From Sinohyriopsis cumingii (lineage: Eukaryota > Mollusca > Bivalvia > Unionida > Unionidae), in the NCBI GenBank assembly GCA_028554795.2, contig CM068828.1:20081936-20145935 (forward strand): 64,000 bases of DNA, given 5' to 3'. Both the position numbers and the translations under genes were made by a program. The notes below the pieces were generated by a model. The model had not been told where the DNA came from. It did not search any database and saw only the letters and a list, made by a program, of their open reading frames with translations. Of this stretch, positions 44,375 through 57,397 are shown in pieces (position 1 is the first letter of the stretch; each line of letters opens with the position of its first letter).

Positions 44375-46140
44375 GTGGGTAAAAGGTACTTGTATAAACG
44401 AGAAATTGGTCAACCTTATACAGACAGACAATACTGCACCGAAAAACAATTAGATGTTTTACACATCTATCATCCACTCGAACCACAACCAGATGCTTCT
44501 GACGTGTTAGTTGTGCATAGGACATGTATCAAACACAGGAACTATCTGGAATACAAGAGACTTACAACTTGGATAGGTATGTAGCAAACACAGGAACTCT
44601 CTGGAATACAGGAAACATACAACTTGGATAGGCATGTAGCAAACACAGAAACTCTGGAATACAAGAGACATACATCTTGAATAGGTATGTAGCAAACACA
44701 GGAACTCTCTGGAATACAAGAGACATACAACTTGGATAGGCATGTAGCAAACACAGAAACAATCTGGAATACAAGAGACATACAACTTGGATAGGTATAT
44801 AGCGAATACAGGAATTCTCTGGAATACAAGAGACTTACAACTTGGACAGACATGTAGCAAGCACAGAAACTCTCTGGAATACAAGAGACATACAACTTGG
44901 ATAGGCATATAGCAAACACAGGAACTCTCTGCAATACAAGAAACATACAACTTGGACAGGAATATAGCAAACATGGGAACTCTATGGAAAAGAGATATGG
45001 ATAGGTAATGTGCCTATGGTGCCATCTATATCTGTCTCATTTATGGAATATGTTGGTACATTTCACAGGAGGACAATTCATGGAAATGCATTAAAACCTG
45101 AAGTACATAAAGAATACATAAGAACTATACAATGCACAAAAGTGGTGGCTGCAAGTATGGTAAAACAAGACTCGGCAAAAATTGTGTACGACAAATTAAA
45201 TTAAGGAGATAATTACGACATTCCCCAAAATATCAAGGTTGTCCAAAAACGCTAAACACAGACCAAAAAGACAAGAACAACAACCCACCAGAGACGTTTA
45301 TTACAGAAATTTTGCAGATCAGATTATAAATGTAGAAAGTAAAGTGTATTCTCGGTACCCTTTCATTACCATTGTCCGACATATTTCAGTCCATCCATCA
45401 TACCGTACACTGTCACACAGATACAGAATCTGATATAAAACATTTTTGTGCACGAAGGTGGCTACCGTATTAGGTGTGGACACAACATCTAATTTTGGAA
45501 GAATGTAATTGAACAGTTTTCACAAATGTAGCACTTGTGCAAACCAGTACCAGAAAGTTTCCTTTTTTTTTTGCCCATTTCCCAGATGAAGAAAGAAAGA
45601 AAACTTGATCTTGGTTCATATGATGAAACTGCGCTTTGTAAAAGTATAAAGCAGACATTCCCTGAAGCAACACAGATTGTTCGTACACTGCGCTTGAAGA
45701 AAAATGTCATGATTACTTTGAATATATTGTAAGTGTCAACGTGCAAGACAGAAAGACAATTGTCCATGCCATTTAAAAAATAATGTTACCAATTCTGAAA
45801 GATCATGTTAACTTTCCAGCAAGGGTACAAAATGTGGACACCCACTGTACAAATAATAATGTGGAGTCTGACAATAATATTTTGATGATTGGGAAGCAAA
45901 ATGATATATGAGACATACTACAGTGAATTCTCACTTACCAATATACACACACCGAAAAGTCATTGATTGGAAGAGGCAATTTCAAGCTGGCATCCGATTA
46001 TATGCACGACAAGGCTTCTATTGATATGTGGTGCCAAAGAACAGAAAATGAACTAGAAGCATTATTTCACAAATTTCTCAAAGAAAAGCATATAAATAAG
46101 CAAACAGTGATGTCTACAAATGGGAAAGTCACTTCACCAA
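44375..46140 (+). pseudogene. Decayed transposase-like coding region
   Basis: Several short + strand frames read as broken pieces of one protein: KREIGQPYTDRQYC at about 44395; ISVSFMEYVGTFHRRT and KVVAASMVKQDSAKIVYDKL at 45030-45200; ADQIINVESKVYSRYPF at about 45320; KLDLGSYDETALCKSIKQTF at 45600-45660; and DKASIDMWCQRTENELEALF at about 46010. The LGSYDETAL...TFPEA stretch resembles the central block of MULE-like transposases, but the assignment is tentative. A 55-bp minisatellite splits the region at 44545-45000. No terminal repeats were found. Confidence 0.4.
44545..45000. repeat. ~55-60-bp minisatellite, about 8 copies
   Basis: Units contain ACTTGGATAGGCATGTAGCA, AACACAGGAACTCTCTGG and AATACAAGAGACATACA. 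Minus-strand frames of up to 155 codons over it are artefacts. Confidence 0.92.
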
Positions 46141-46147
46141 TCAATTT

Positions 46148-46149
<2 letters not shown>

Positions 46150-46230
<81 letters not shown>
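46150..46230. repeat. TA microsatellite
   Basis: About 80 bp of TA followed by a short GAGA run. Confidence 0.97.
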
Positions 46231-46233
<3 letters not shown>

Positions 46234-46479
46234 AGAGAGAGATAAAAGTTGTTCAGGTTTGTAATATTTTCATTAAAACATTTTCTGAATATTAATAAAA
46301 CAATATAACAACTACACATTTGTTTTTTTAATGTTTTTTTGTATTTATGTCCATACAATACAATTATAATATTCAATGGCCATTACAGTAATTTCTTTAT
46401 GATTATGGTATTTGAACACATTATTGAAAATAACGATTTTAAATCATACTTAGAAAGAAATAAGCTGTCTTTTAACTGG

Positions 46480-46483
<4 letters not shown>

Positions 46484-46522
<39 letters not shown>

Positions 46523-46624
46523 TACATACATACATAGATACATACATACATACATACATACATACATACATACATACATACATACATACATACATACATA
46601 CATACATGCATACATACATACATA
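46484..46624. repeat. CA/ACAT microsatellite, left of a SINE
   Basis: CA dinucleotides grading into ACAT tetranucleotides. They resume after the SINE fragment at 46626-46772. Confidence 0.95.
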
Positions 46625-46625
46625 G

Positions 46626-46772
46626 TGGGTGAGAAAGCTTGCCAGTAGCTTCTCGTGGGTCGGTGGTTGTTTCCGGGGGTTTTCCCGGGTGCTTCCTCCA
46701 CCATTAATACTGGACGCCATGTATAGCCTATTGTGTGCTGAAAAATGGTGTTAAACCCTACAACAACAACAA
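46626..46772 (+). mobile_element. SINE 3' fragment between ACAT microsatellites
   Basis: 5'-truncated copy of the SINE family at 22595, retaining AAGCTTGCCAGTAGCTTCT, CTTCCTCCACCATTAATACT and TGTGCTGAAAAATGG, with an ACAAC tail that passes directly into ACAT repeats. Confidence 0.88.
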
Positions 46773-46995
46773 CATACATACATACATACATACATTTGTG
46801 TGTGCATATGTACGTACATATGTGCATGCATACATACATAAATACATACACACATACATACACATACACACACACACATACATACACATATACAGACAGA
46901 CATATACATACACCCACACATACATACATACACCCACACATACATACATACACACACACATGCATACATAAACACACACATACATGCATACATGG
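46773..46995. repeat. ACAT/ACAC microsatellite, right of a SINE
   Basis: Imperfect ACAT, ACAC and GTAC units. Open frames on both strands (Thr/His/Tyr or Val/Cys/Met-rich) are artefacts. Confidence 0.95.
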
Positions 46996-47564
46996 TATAG
47001 TCTCTCATATTCAAGTGATGTTCCATTTATAAACCCCATCCTGTATCATGTTAATATCAGCAACAACAAACTGTACAAAAACTTAGATTCCTAGAATTTA
47101 ACAAAACCCATATAGCAAGAGTATTCAAAACAAAAGCCCACAAATTATTTAGTCAGAGGACCATCGGTAAGCTTTGCATAGGGGCCCAAAAATCCCAGCT
47201 ATGCCACTAACTATGTGCAAAATGATTAATTTCTTGATCCATTGCTGGAATTTCTTTTACATTACTGTGTTCTCATCCCCATTACTGTACATTACTGGAC
47301 TATTCCAATGGCGTCCACCTCAGACATGGGAGGTTGGGTTTCAAACACTAACGGAAGAAATATTCTAATTTCATCCTTGTTGTTGTTTTCCATTTTGTCC
47401 CAAGCCTTCACAACACATTCATCTTCTCATGAAACATCCATCTCTTTTCAACAAACAGATAACACTTGAAGACTTTTTTGTTTTAATCAGCCTTAATTGT
47501 AACATAACATTCATTCATTTAATTTCATGAGATTGTTAGAGTTTCAAATTAGATTGTCAGTATT
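46996..47564. other. Noncoding, nothing recognised
   Basis: No exon, RNA or element signature supported. Contains short open frames without similarity that I can recognise. Confidence 0.4.
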
Positions 47565-48525
47565 AACAAATAAGTGACTGTCAGAATTAATGAGTACACA
47601 AGCAACTGTCAGAATTATTGAACACATAAGCAACTGTCAGAACTATTGAACACATAAGCAACTACCAGAATTAATGAACACATAAGCAACTGTCTGAATG
47701 AATGAACACATAAGCAACTGTCATTAATGAACACATAAGCAACTGTAATGAACACATTAACAACTGTCATTAATGAACACATAAGCAACTGTCAGAATTA
47801 ATAAACACATAAGCAACTGTCATTAATGAACATATAAGCCACTGTCAGAATGAATGAACACATAAGCAACTGTCAAAATTAATAAACACATAAGCAACTG
47901 TAATTAATGACCACATAATCAACTTTAATGAACATATAAGCAACTGTCATTAATGAACACATAAGCAGCTGTCAGAATTAATGAACACATAAGCAAATAT
48001 CAGACCTATTAAACACAAAAGCAATTGTCAAAGTTAATGAACACATAAGCAACTGTCATAATTATTGAACACATAAGCAACTGTCATAATTATTGAGCAC
48101 ATAAGCAACTGTCATAATTAATGAACACATAAGCAACTGTCAGAATTATTGAACACATAAGCAGTTGTCATAAACACAAGAGCAAATGTCATAATCAATG
48201 AGCACATAAGCAACTGTCATAATGAACACATAAGCGACAGTCATTAATGAACACATAAGCAGCTGTCATAATTAATGAACACATAAGCAAGTGTCAGAAC
48301 TATTGAACACTAGCAACTGCCAGAATTAATGAACACATAAGCAACTGTCAGAAATAATGAACACATAAGCAGTTGTCAAATATAATGATCACATAAGTAA
48401 CTGTCATAATTAATGAACACATAAGCAACTGTCATAAATAATGAACATTTAAGCAACTGTTATAATTATAAAGAGGTAATCAACTCAGAATTAATTAATA
48501 CACAAGAGAGTGTCATAATTAATAA
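47565..48525. repeat. ~28-31-bp minisatellite, about 32 copies
   Basis: The unit resembles AATGAACACATAAGCAACTG plus TCAGAATT, with frequent deletions that vary unit length. Confidence 0.93.
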
Positions 48526-48734
48526 ACTATGTGTCCCAAATGAAGTCTTACAATACGTAGCCTAACATAGAAGTACAATTCAATGAAAACCATGTTTGTG
48601 AGTTTTCAATACATAAATATTTTTTCTTCATACATGAGTCACATATATCAATAGTTCTAAATAAAAACAATTTTCACTGTCACTCATATGAGTAGGTATA
48701 CCAAACAACATGTATCAAAACATGGTTTGACTCT

Positions 48735-50325
48735 TTTGGGGATATATAAGGTAATTCAATAGGGGACCATATGCGTGGGTTGACTTTTTTGGATACATAA
48801 GGTAATTTAATAAGGGACCATATGCATGGGTTGGCATTTTGGATACATAAGGAATTTAATAGGGGACCATATGCATGGGTTGACTTTTTGGGATACATAA
48901 GATAATTTAAAAGGGGACCATATGCATGGGTTGACTTTTTGGGATACATAAGATAATTTAATAGGGGACCATATGCATGGATTGACTTTTGGGATACATA
49001 AGGTAATTTAATAGGGACCATATGCATGGGTTGACTTTTGGGATACATAGGGTAATTTAATAGGGGACCATATGCATGGGTTGACTTTTTGGGATACATA
49101 AGATAATTTAAAAGGGGACCATATGCATGGGTTGACTTTTTGGGATACATAAGATAATTTAATAGGGGACCATATGCATGGATTGACTTTTTGGGATACA
49201 TAAGGTAATTTAATAGGGGATCATATGCATGGATTGACTTTTGGGATACATAAGGTAATTTAATAGGGGACCATATGCATGGGTTGACTTTTTGGGATAC
49301 GTAAGGTAATTTAATAGGGGACCATATGCATGGATTGACTTTTGGGATACATAAGGTAATTTAATAGGGGATTATATGAATGGGTTGACTTTTGGGATAC
49401 ATAAGGTAATTTAATAGGGGATCATATCATGGATTGACTTTTTGGGATACATAAGGTAATTTAATAGGGAATCATATGCATGGATTGACTTTTGGGATAC
49501 ATAGGGTAATTTAATAGGGGACCATATGCATGGGTTGACTTTTTGGGATACGTAAATTAATTTAATAGGGGACCATATGCATGGATTGACTTTTGGGATA
49601 CATAAGGTAATTTAATAGGGATTATATGCATGGATTGACTTTTGGGATACATAAGGTAATTTAATAGGGGACCATATGCATGGATTGACTTTTGGGATAC
49701 ATAAGGTAATTTAATAGGGGATTATATGAATGGGTTGACTTTTGGGATACATAAGGTAATTTAATAGGGGATCATATGCATGGATTGACTTTTGGGATAC
49801 ATAAGATAATTTAATAGGGGACCATATGCATGGGATACATAAGGTAATTTAATAGGGAATCATATGCATGGATTGACTTTTGGGATACATAAGGTAATTT
49901 AATAGGGGACCATATGCATGGGTTGACTTTTTGGGATATGTAAGGTAATTTAATAGGGGACCATATGCATGGATTGACTTTTGGGATACATAAGGTAATT
50001 TAATAGGGATTATATGCATGGATTGACTTTTGGGATACATAAGGTAATTTAGTAGGGGACCATATGCATGGATTGACTTTTGGGATACATAAGGTAATTT
50101 AATAGGGGATTATATGAATGGGTTGACTTTTGGGATACATAAGGTAATTTAATAGTGGACCATATGCATGGATAGACTTTTGGGATGCATAAGGTAATTT
50201 AATAGGGGACCATATACATGGGTTGACATTTTGGATACATAAGGTAATTTAATAGGGGACCATATTCATGGATAGGCTTTTGGGATACATACGGTAATTT
50301 AACAGGAGACTATATGCATGGATTG
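48735..50325. repeat. ~50-52-bp minisatellite, about 31 copies
   Basis: Units contain AGGTAATTTAATAGGGGACC, ATATGCATGGGTTGACTTTT and GGGATACATA. The run length of T before GGGATAC varies (T4 or T5), giving a mixed 50/51-bp register. Confidence 0.95.
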
Positions 50326-51117
50326 CTGATATTTTTGCACTTGTACACAATAAGCACCTGGAGTGAGTAAGTAGAAGGTGCTTATATAAGGTCCCTGCTT
50401 TTATAATTACAGGCCTGATTCTTTCAAAAGATTTCTGCCATCTTTTTTATAGGTAGCTACTGGAATCCACCCAGAAGGTTAGTGTAATGTTTTATGTTAT
50501 ATGTATCCATATGCATTTTATATGTATTTTTTTTAATTTATTTATTTCAGAATAATGTACAGCCATTTAACGTTTTAATTATGAAATGTATTTTGTTAAT
50601 ATTGCTGTAATCTAATTTCAAATCCCTATTTGAACATTTGATGGCCAATATTCATCAGATTATATCTAAGTTCCAATAAAGAAAGAGACATTAGATAATT
50701 TATGGAACTTGTATGTATTTCATGTTATGCTAGACTAGAATAATTTCTCTGATTACAAATAAATGCCATGGACATTTGAGAATAGTATATTTGTATGATT
50801 TTCCCCTAAATATGGATGGAATAAAACCCCATGGCACATGTATTTACATCTGGGGATTAATGTTTTGCTTTCAATTCAAGCACCTTTTAAGGACTACTTG
50901 GCAGTTTAAAGCAGTACTTTCTGGAACTGACCCAAATTCAAGCATTTTGCCAATACTTTCTGGAAGTGACCTCAAATTCAAGCACTTTTCAGGTAAGCAC
51001 CAAGATTGTTTAAACCCAGGTTGAACAAAATATCATTCTGGAAGCAAGTATGTTTCCTGGCCTTCCAATTCAGTACTATTATAAAATACTTGTAATTATT
51101 GTCCTTTTATATTTATT
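50326..51117. other. Noncoding, nothing recognised
   Basis: Unique-looking AT-rich DNA. A small duplicated phrase (ACTTTCTGGAA, CAAATTCAAGCA) occurs near 50920-50980. No supported gene. Confidence 0.4.
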
Positions 51118-51487
51118 ATGGTCATACTGTACAAATATACCATACATGATAATACCATATGCCTAGTCATACTGTACACATATACCATGCTTGATAATAC
51201 CATATTCCTAGTCATACTGTACAAATATACCATACATGATAATAACATATGCCTAGTCATAATGTACCCATATACCATGCATGATAATATCATATGCCTG
51301 TTCATACTGTATAAATATACCATGCATAATAATACCATATGCCTAGTCATACTGTACACATATACCATGCATGATAATACCATATACCTAGTCATACTGT
51401 ACACATATACCATACATAATAATACCATATGCCTAGTCATACTGTACAAATATGCCATACATGATAATACCATATGTCTAGTCATAC
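51118..51487. repeat. 45-bp minisatellite, first block
   Basis: About eight units with GTCATACTGTACACATATAC, CATACATGATAATACCATAT and GCCTA. The same unit resumes at 52905-53166 and 56545-56770, so one array has been split by two insertions. Confidence 0.93.
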
Positions 51488-51946
51488 TCTGGGCTGTTGC
51501 AGATTCACACTGGGTGAACAGCACTTCAGGTGAGTGTTACCTTAGCCCCCCTCCCCCAATAAAAAACATCCTCCACCTAAAACTGTTTATATTCTAAATG
51601 TACTGATATTATAATAATTATGTCTTTATTTTAAGGGTAATCTCCCTTGAGGCCTTCAACTAGTAACTCAAATATACTTTAAAAAAATTCTTTACAAATA
51701 TCTTACTTCTAATTTGTTTTTTTTATGAGTAAAACTATTTACAAGTAATCATATCTTCCAATACATACTAAATTACATTTATAAAGTTTGCAGATTTTAC
51801 TGAATATATAAAAAAAATTCATCTCTCCAATAACTATGTTTTGAAAGGACTTTAAGCAGGTATTCATAGTGGTTAATGATCACTTCTGTTTAAATATGCC
51901 TTTAGGCTATTCTGCAGAAATGTGGCATGCAGTAAAGGTGTCACCA

Positions 51947-52901
51947 GTGTTATGTATATTTTATTTAACTGTTTGTCTGTTAGTTTTAAAAAATTGTATT
52001 TCCTGTTATTGTAATGTAACATTGTTTGCTGGACTGGACCTTATCCAGCACTGAGTTCATTTATGCTTGACCTGATTGATGTTTTTACTTTTTTATTTCA
52101 TTTATGTAAACAACTGATAATAGCTTCATTATTCTCTGTGTGTATGAGCTTATTAACCAAATTATTATTCAGGTAAACATGTTGATTTGGGTCAGGGTTT
52201 TTGGAGATTCCAAAGTGAATTTTACAGGCTACAGTGTTGTAAGTAAACAAGGCTCATTAGATCATTCTAGAAGGTTATTTTCCATTAGGTAATGGTTGTT
52301 TTTAGAAAATGCCTATTTGTGACCTTGGGCCAAGCAGAGAACTATATTATCTTGTGACTGAGGATTTTACCATAGAAAATAATCACTTGAATTCAATAAT
52401 TTGAAGAAAATAAAATTCAGCCCAACTGGTCACAACACAATACAACTTGAAAGTGCTAGATGTTGAAGCACAAATGACCAAGTTTTCATACTCACAAGGT
52501 TATATAGTTCCCTACTAGACCTCAAGTCACAATTAGCATTTTCTAAAAAAACATTACCTAATGGAAAATAGCCTTCTAGAATGATCCTGATTTTGACAAA
52601 ACAATAACCTGGATTATATATAATTCACCTAGGAAACTCCAAAACTTTGACCCAAATAAACACAATTATATCTTCTATTAATAATGATCCTGATATTAAT
52701 CCCATACAAGAGATAATAATTTAGCTATGTATTAGTTGTTTACAATGAATAAAATTAAAAAAAAGTCAATCAGGTCAAGCAGAAATGAACTAAATTTTGG
52801 ACAAGGTCAAGTCCAGCATATAATAATACATTGCAATAGCATGAAATGAAATAAAACTGTTTTTAAAACAAACAAACAATTAAATTATATATACATAACA
52901 C
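51947..52901. repeat. Long imperfect palindrome, arms of about 410 bp
   Basis: The segment 51947-52357 is matched in reverse complement by about 52491-52901. Matching landmarks include CATTCTAGAAGG with TTTTCCATTAGGTAATG on the left and the complements CATTACCTAATGGAAAA with CCTTCTAGAATG on the right, plus GCTTGACCTGATTGA near each distal end. The spacer is about 130 bp. It sits between blocks of the 45-bp satellite. Confidence 0.88.
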
Positions 52902-52904
52902 TGC

Positions 52905-53166
52905 ACAAATATACATGTTAATACCACATACCTGATCACACTGTACACATATGCCATTTATGATAATACCCTATACTGAGGCACACTGTACACATATACA
53001 TATTAATGCCATATACTTGGTCACACTGTACACACATGCCATACATAATACCAGAATCCTAATCATACTGTACACATATACATGTTAATACCACATGCCT
53101 GGTCATACTGTACACATATACATGTTTACCATATACCTAGTAATACTGTACATGTTAATACCATAT
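52905..53166. repeat. 45-bp minisatellite, second block
   Basis: Continuation of the array at 51118 with TGGTCATACTGTACACATAT and ACATGTTAATACCA variants. It ends at the 464-bp repeat. Confidence 0.88.
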
Positions 53167-53630
53167 GGTATAACGGTACCAATTGCGCAAGTCCAGGTGG
53201 GCGGAGCTTAAGGTGTATGGAACATTGTATTCAGAATTAAAGAACAACACTAGCTGTGATTGGTGCATTATGTAAGAGTTGTACTTTCTGTTTGGCTTAA
53301 AAAAAAGTTGAGCCTCTTGGCAACATGTGAGTTTGTGTTAATTTCTATCTAGATCATATTTTGTATTTTTTATGATTTTTTTAAAATATGGTACACATGG
53401 CTGAAAATGTGCTTGTTGTGACTAGATAACTCTTACCCCTGTCTAGTTCCAGTAGAGTTATCTCTCTTAAATGCAATGGAGTACCTGGTTATGTCATTGT
53501 CAAATTGACAATCTAGCATTGTTCTATATGACAGTGTGTGACATGCATGCCCAAGTAGGACAGAAAGTATATTTATTTCACAAAACATTAGCATTGAGGT
53601 ATATGGAAAAACAATTGGTACCGTGATACC
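53167..53630. mobile_element. 464-bp repeat with short terminal inverted repeats, left copy
   Basis: It begins GGTATAACGGTACCAATTG and ends CAATTGGTACCGTGATACC, which are 18/19 inverted complements, as in a MITE. It appears identical over its length to 56081-56544. No coding sequence. Confidence 0.9.
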
Positions 53631-56080
53631 TAAAGGAAAGAATAGCCTCACAGTGTATCCATAGAAACGCATACATGTGGGCGGCATTTATGAACTATAC
53701 TAGTTTGATGTAGGAAAACAAATGTGTGCTGAACACTTTTTGGTCAAATATTGAAAGTTCTTTAAGAATAAAATGTATGAAATCTTCAGAAAATAGCACA
53801 AGATGGCTTTGGATGGGGACTTTTGATAACTATAGCTATGATAGATATAGGCTTGTGTTACCTGATGCCTTTATGTATGTGATGTTACCTCCTAGATTGG
53901 AATGCATGCAATAAAATAAGTTATGTAAACATAATATAGTTGATTTTGGTCAAATATTGGCTATTTTACCTGCAAAAGATGAAAAATCATGCGTACAAAA
54001 ACAGCTATCTTGTTCTTGTAAGGCGTGCCATAAACCAGGATAGAGAACACTCTAAGTACATAGATCACTTGTACCATGTGGGATATTCTGGCATGAGTAA
54101 TTTTTAGGTAATTTATTAAGGATATGGTATTCCTTCCCATTTTGATTTGAATTGTCCTGCTCTAATTGTCCTTTTTTTTTTTTACACTCTCCTGCTTTGA
54201 AATTGTTCATGTAGTTAGTTCAGTTCTCTTGCATTCCCTTTTGTTGAAGAAGCAGTGAATACCAACAAACAAGAACAGTTTCCTTAAGTCAGCATTTGTA
54301 TAAGCCCAATTATAATCTACTATTGACTTTCAATTAATCCTATTTCTTTCCATCAAGCTGCTCTTGTGGAATTTCCATGTTTGGTCCAACATTACAGAAT
54401 GATAAACATTTTAGTCACACAGTGCATATTCATTCCATTGAAATCCACACTCAGACTAACTTTGCATCCCATCGCAAGAATCCAAATTGGCATCAGATGA
54501 TATCTGCATGGTTATGGAAGGCTGCACTCTACATGCCGGCATTGTAGAAAATATGAACTATGTGATATGAAAGAGGTGCGTCATCTTAGAAATTAAAATT
54601 ACATGACTCTTGAGGTCTCCACTAAATATAGGAGTCTAAATGTTAGGTTCTCACTTTATCAGTAATGTATTTTGAGATAATTTAATTGCAATGAAGTTAA
54701 TACAGGTTGTTGATGAACTCATCTATATTACATGGATAATGTATTAGAGGTTACCAAAATTACATGGATAATGTATTAGAGGTTACCACACCTTATGTAT
54801 ATCATTCAGTTATCTCCCTTACACCAGTCATAACATTTCAAGGAAATAAAATCTCACATTTTCAGTGACTGGTTATGAAAATAAAGAGAAGATTTGTGAA
54901 GTATTATATTAGCCCTCAATCTTGATGCAAATGTAAGTAGAAGCAATTTAATAATTTCTCACAGTAAAGTTTACAAGCTTAAAAACTGATAAGGTATGTT
55001 CTGCTTGGATCTGAGATGAGTTTCTCTCTATCTTATGCCAATTATTATTAAATTCTTATGTAGAAGAAATATACTTTATATGTATCTATATTATCTAAAT
55101 TATTCACCCTTTTATATTAGATGGAAATGAACACAACTTCACTTGAAATTTGGGTACCTGTAAGGGAAGTTATAGCACAGTTGCCTTTGGGCTGTCCTTG
55201 GACCTGTTGGGCCCTGCCCCATATATTTGTCCAAGGTAAGGTCATAAAACTTTCACTTCTCATTTTTTGCATTGCTGATTTTGCCTCCTTTAATTCCTTT
55301 ATCATAAGCTACCTCTCCCTTTTAGATAAACACTTTCCTCCTGTTTTTAACTCCATTTGATGTGCTATACTTAGTGTTTATATTTGGCATTTTTCTGTAT
55401 TTTATTCCCCTAATTTCACCCCCAATCCAACATAACCACTTAGAAGGTGCAATTTACTATATTTGGTGACTGATTGGCTTATTGAAACAATTTTATTCAC
55501 ATTACAAAGGAGGAAAGCTTACTATCTGTGTTACAAAGAGGATGGGTAGGTGGACCTTTGTGTGAGGACTGGTGGTTAGTGACCTCTTGTATCTGCAGAT
55601 AGTGTAAAATGGTCAAAGCTTATACTTTATAATAAGATTGGGTCATGTCCACCTGTCTCTGATGTTAAGTTCTGCACCTACCAAACAAATATAAATTCCT
55701 ATCTTTTAGGTGAATTGTACATTTTGAAGTAGGACAGGTACATACTATTTGGTACATTGACCTTTGACCTAGTTATTACATAATATGACATAATGTGATT
55801 TATCCCATATCACCTATGTGAAGTTCAATAAGTGCTGATATGAATAAGATACAACTCATAGTTGAAAGAATTCATTTTATTTCAAAAGATGATTTTGATA
55901 TGAAGCAAAAGTATGAAAACAATAGTTCAAAACAGCTCAATGAGATTTCTATACACATTCATATAACACATAGCTTAGTACCTCATCAAATTGTTTTTCA
56001 CAAGTGAGACTAAGTATATTTGTTACTTATACAGTCCTGAACTATTTCACAGATTATTGGAAAAATTAAGGTTTGCTATA

Positions 56081-56544
56081 GGTATAACGGTACCAATTGC
56101 GCAAGTCCAGGTGGGCGGAGCTTAAGGTGTATGGAACATTGTATTCAGAATTAAAGAACAACACTAGCTGTGATTGGTGCATTATGTAAGAGTTGTACTT
56201 TCTGTTTGGCTTAAAAAAAAGTTGAGCCTCTTGGCAACATGTGAGTTTGTGTTAATTTCTATCTAGATCATATTTTGTATTTTTTATGATTTTTTTAAAA
56301 TATGGTACACATGGCTGAAAATGTGCTTGTTGTGACTAGATAACTCTTACCCCTGTCTAGTTCCAGTAGAGTTATCTCTCTTAAATGCAATGGAGTACCT
56401 GGTTATGTCATTGTCAAATTGACAATCTAGCATTGTTCTATATGACAGTGTGTGACATGCATGCCCAAGTAGGACAGAAAGTATATTTATTTCACAAAAC
56501 ATTAGCATTGAGGTATATGGAAAAACAATTGGTACCGTGATACC
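56081..56544. mobile_element. 464-bp repeat with short terminal inverted repeats, right copy
   Basis: Same length and apparently the same sequence as 53167-53630, in the same orientation, followed at once by satellite sequence ATATACATGGTCAT. Confidence 0.9.
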
Positions 56545-56770
56545 ATATACATGGTCATGCTCTACATGTCTTTATGTTAATACCACATACCTGGTCATAC
56601 TGTACACATATACATGTTAATACCACATACCTAGTCACACTGTACACATATACATTTTAATACCACATACCTCCTGGTCATATTGTACACATACACATCA
56701 TAATACCCTATGTCTGGTTCTACTGTGTAAATATACTATACATGATAATACCCTATACCTGGTATTATAA
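56545..56770. repeat. 45-bp minisatellite, third block
   Basis: Resumes the TGGTCATACTGTACACATAT array after the 464-bp repeat and ends in diverged units. Confidence 0.88.
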
Positions 56771-57395
56771 TTCTATGGTCTTAAAACTAAGCAACAAAAA
56801 AGAGAGTGAAAACCAACAAGTTTTATAAAATTCAGCAAATAATTTATTTCCTTGGAATAAAAAGTGAAGTTTTTAAAAGAACTTACAATATTGTGAATTA
56901 AATCCCAAATATCCTTAAAGTTCCATCACAAGTCCAAATGTATGAAGTTCCAATTGAACTCCACTGGTGTTCCAAATAAATTCCAGTATTGAATATGGTG
57001 ATGTGTCTGTAGTCACAAAGGTACCAATGGCCTGGAATGTGATAATGTGGTAAGTCTTTTGATGTATCACAGTAATATAATCCCAAATGTCCTTGAATAT
57101 ACATATAATTAAAATTATTTCTTGTGAATGGCATAAAATATACATGAAGCAATATAATATTTATATACACTTGAAAGTGCATCTGCAATTAAATTGTCTT
57201 TTCCCTTGACATGCCTGATGTCAATATTGTACTCCTGCAACATCAAAACTTGACCCTAATAATCTCTTATTTTTGCATTTCATTTTGCTAATGAAAGTAA
57301 GGGTTTTGATCACTGAATACAATAATTGGAGTATAGAGTATCCTGAATGAATATCAGTAGTGTTCCAAATGAATTCCAGTCTTGAAAATGCTGAA
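56771..57395. other. Noncoding, nothing recognised
   Basis: AT-rich DNA with weakly repeated phrases (CCAAATGTCCTTGAATAT, AATTCCAGTATTGAA). No gene supported. Confidence 0.4.
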
Positions 57396-57397
57396 GT

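Larger units (their letters stand above)
53167..56544. mobile_element. Candidate composite element: two 464-bp repeats enclosing 2.45 kb
   Basis: The two identical repeats are in direct orientation. The outer flanks both read ATAT (53163-53166 and 56545-56548) and both join the 45-bp satellite, as if the whole unit had inserted into the array. Individual repeat copies show no matching flanks. The interior (53631-56080) has only short frames and no recognisable transposase, polymerase or primer-binding site, so the mechanism is unknown. Confidence 0.55.

Noticed and set aside
46383..47039. Cys/Val/Tyr-rich proteins on the minus strand
   Set aside because: They are translations of ACAT/CA microsatellites and a SINE fragment.
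51500..51535. Possible 27-bp microexon between TTGCAG and GTGAGT
   Set aside because: No flanking exons or host gene to join, and chance splice-like sequences are frequent.
55121..55240. Exon-like stretch on + strand ending CCAAG|GTAAGG
   Set aside because: Single short open stretch without recognisable similarity, inside the candidate composite element. Not enough to call a gene.
53167..56544. LTR retrotransposon
   Set aside because: The direct repeats do not begin TG or end CA. No primer-binding site or polypurine tract is seen next to them, and no gag/pol remains inside.
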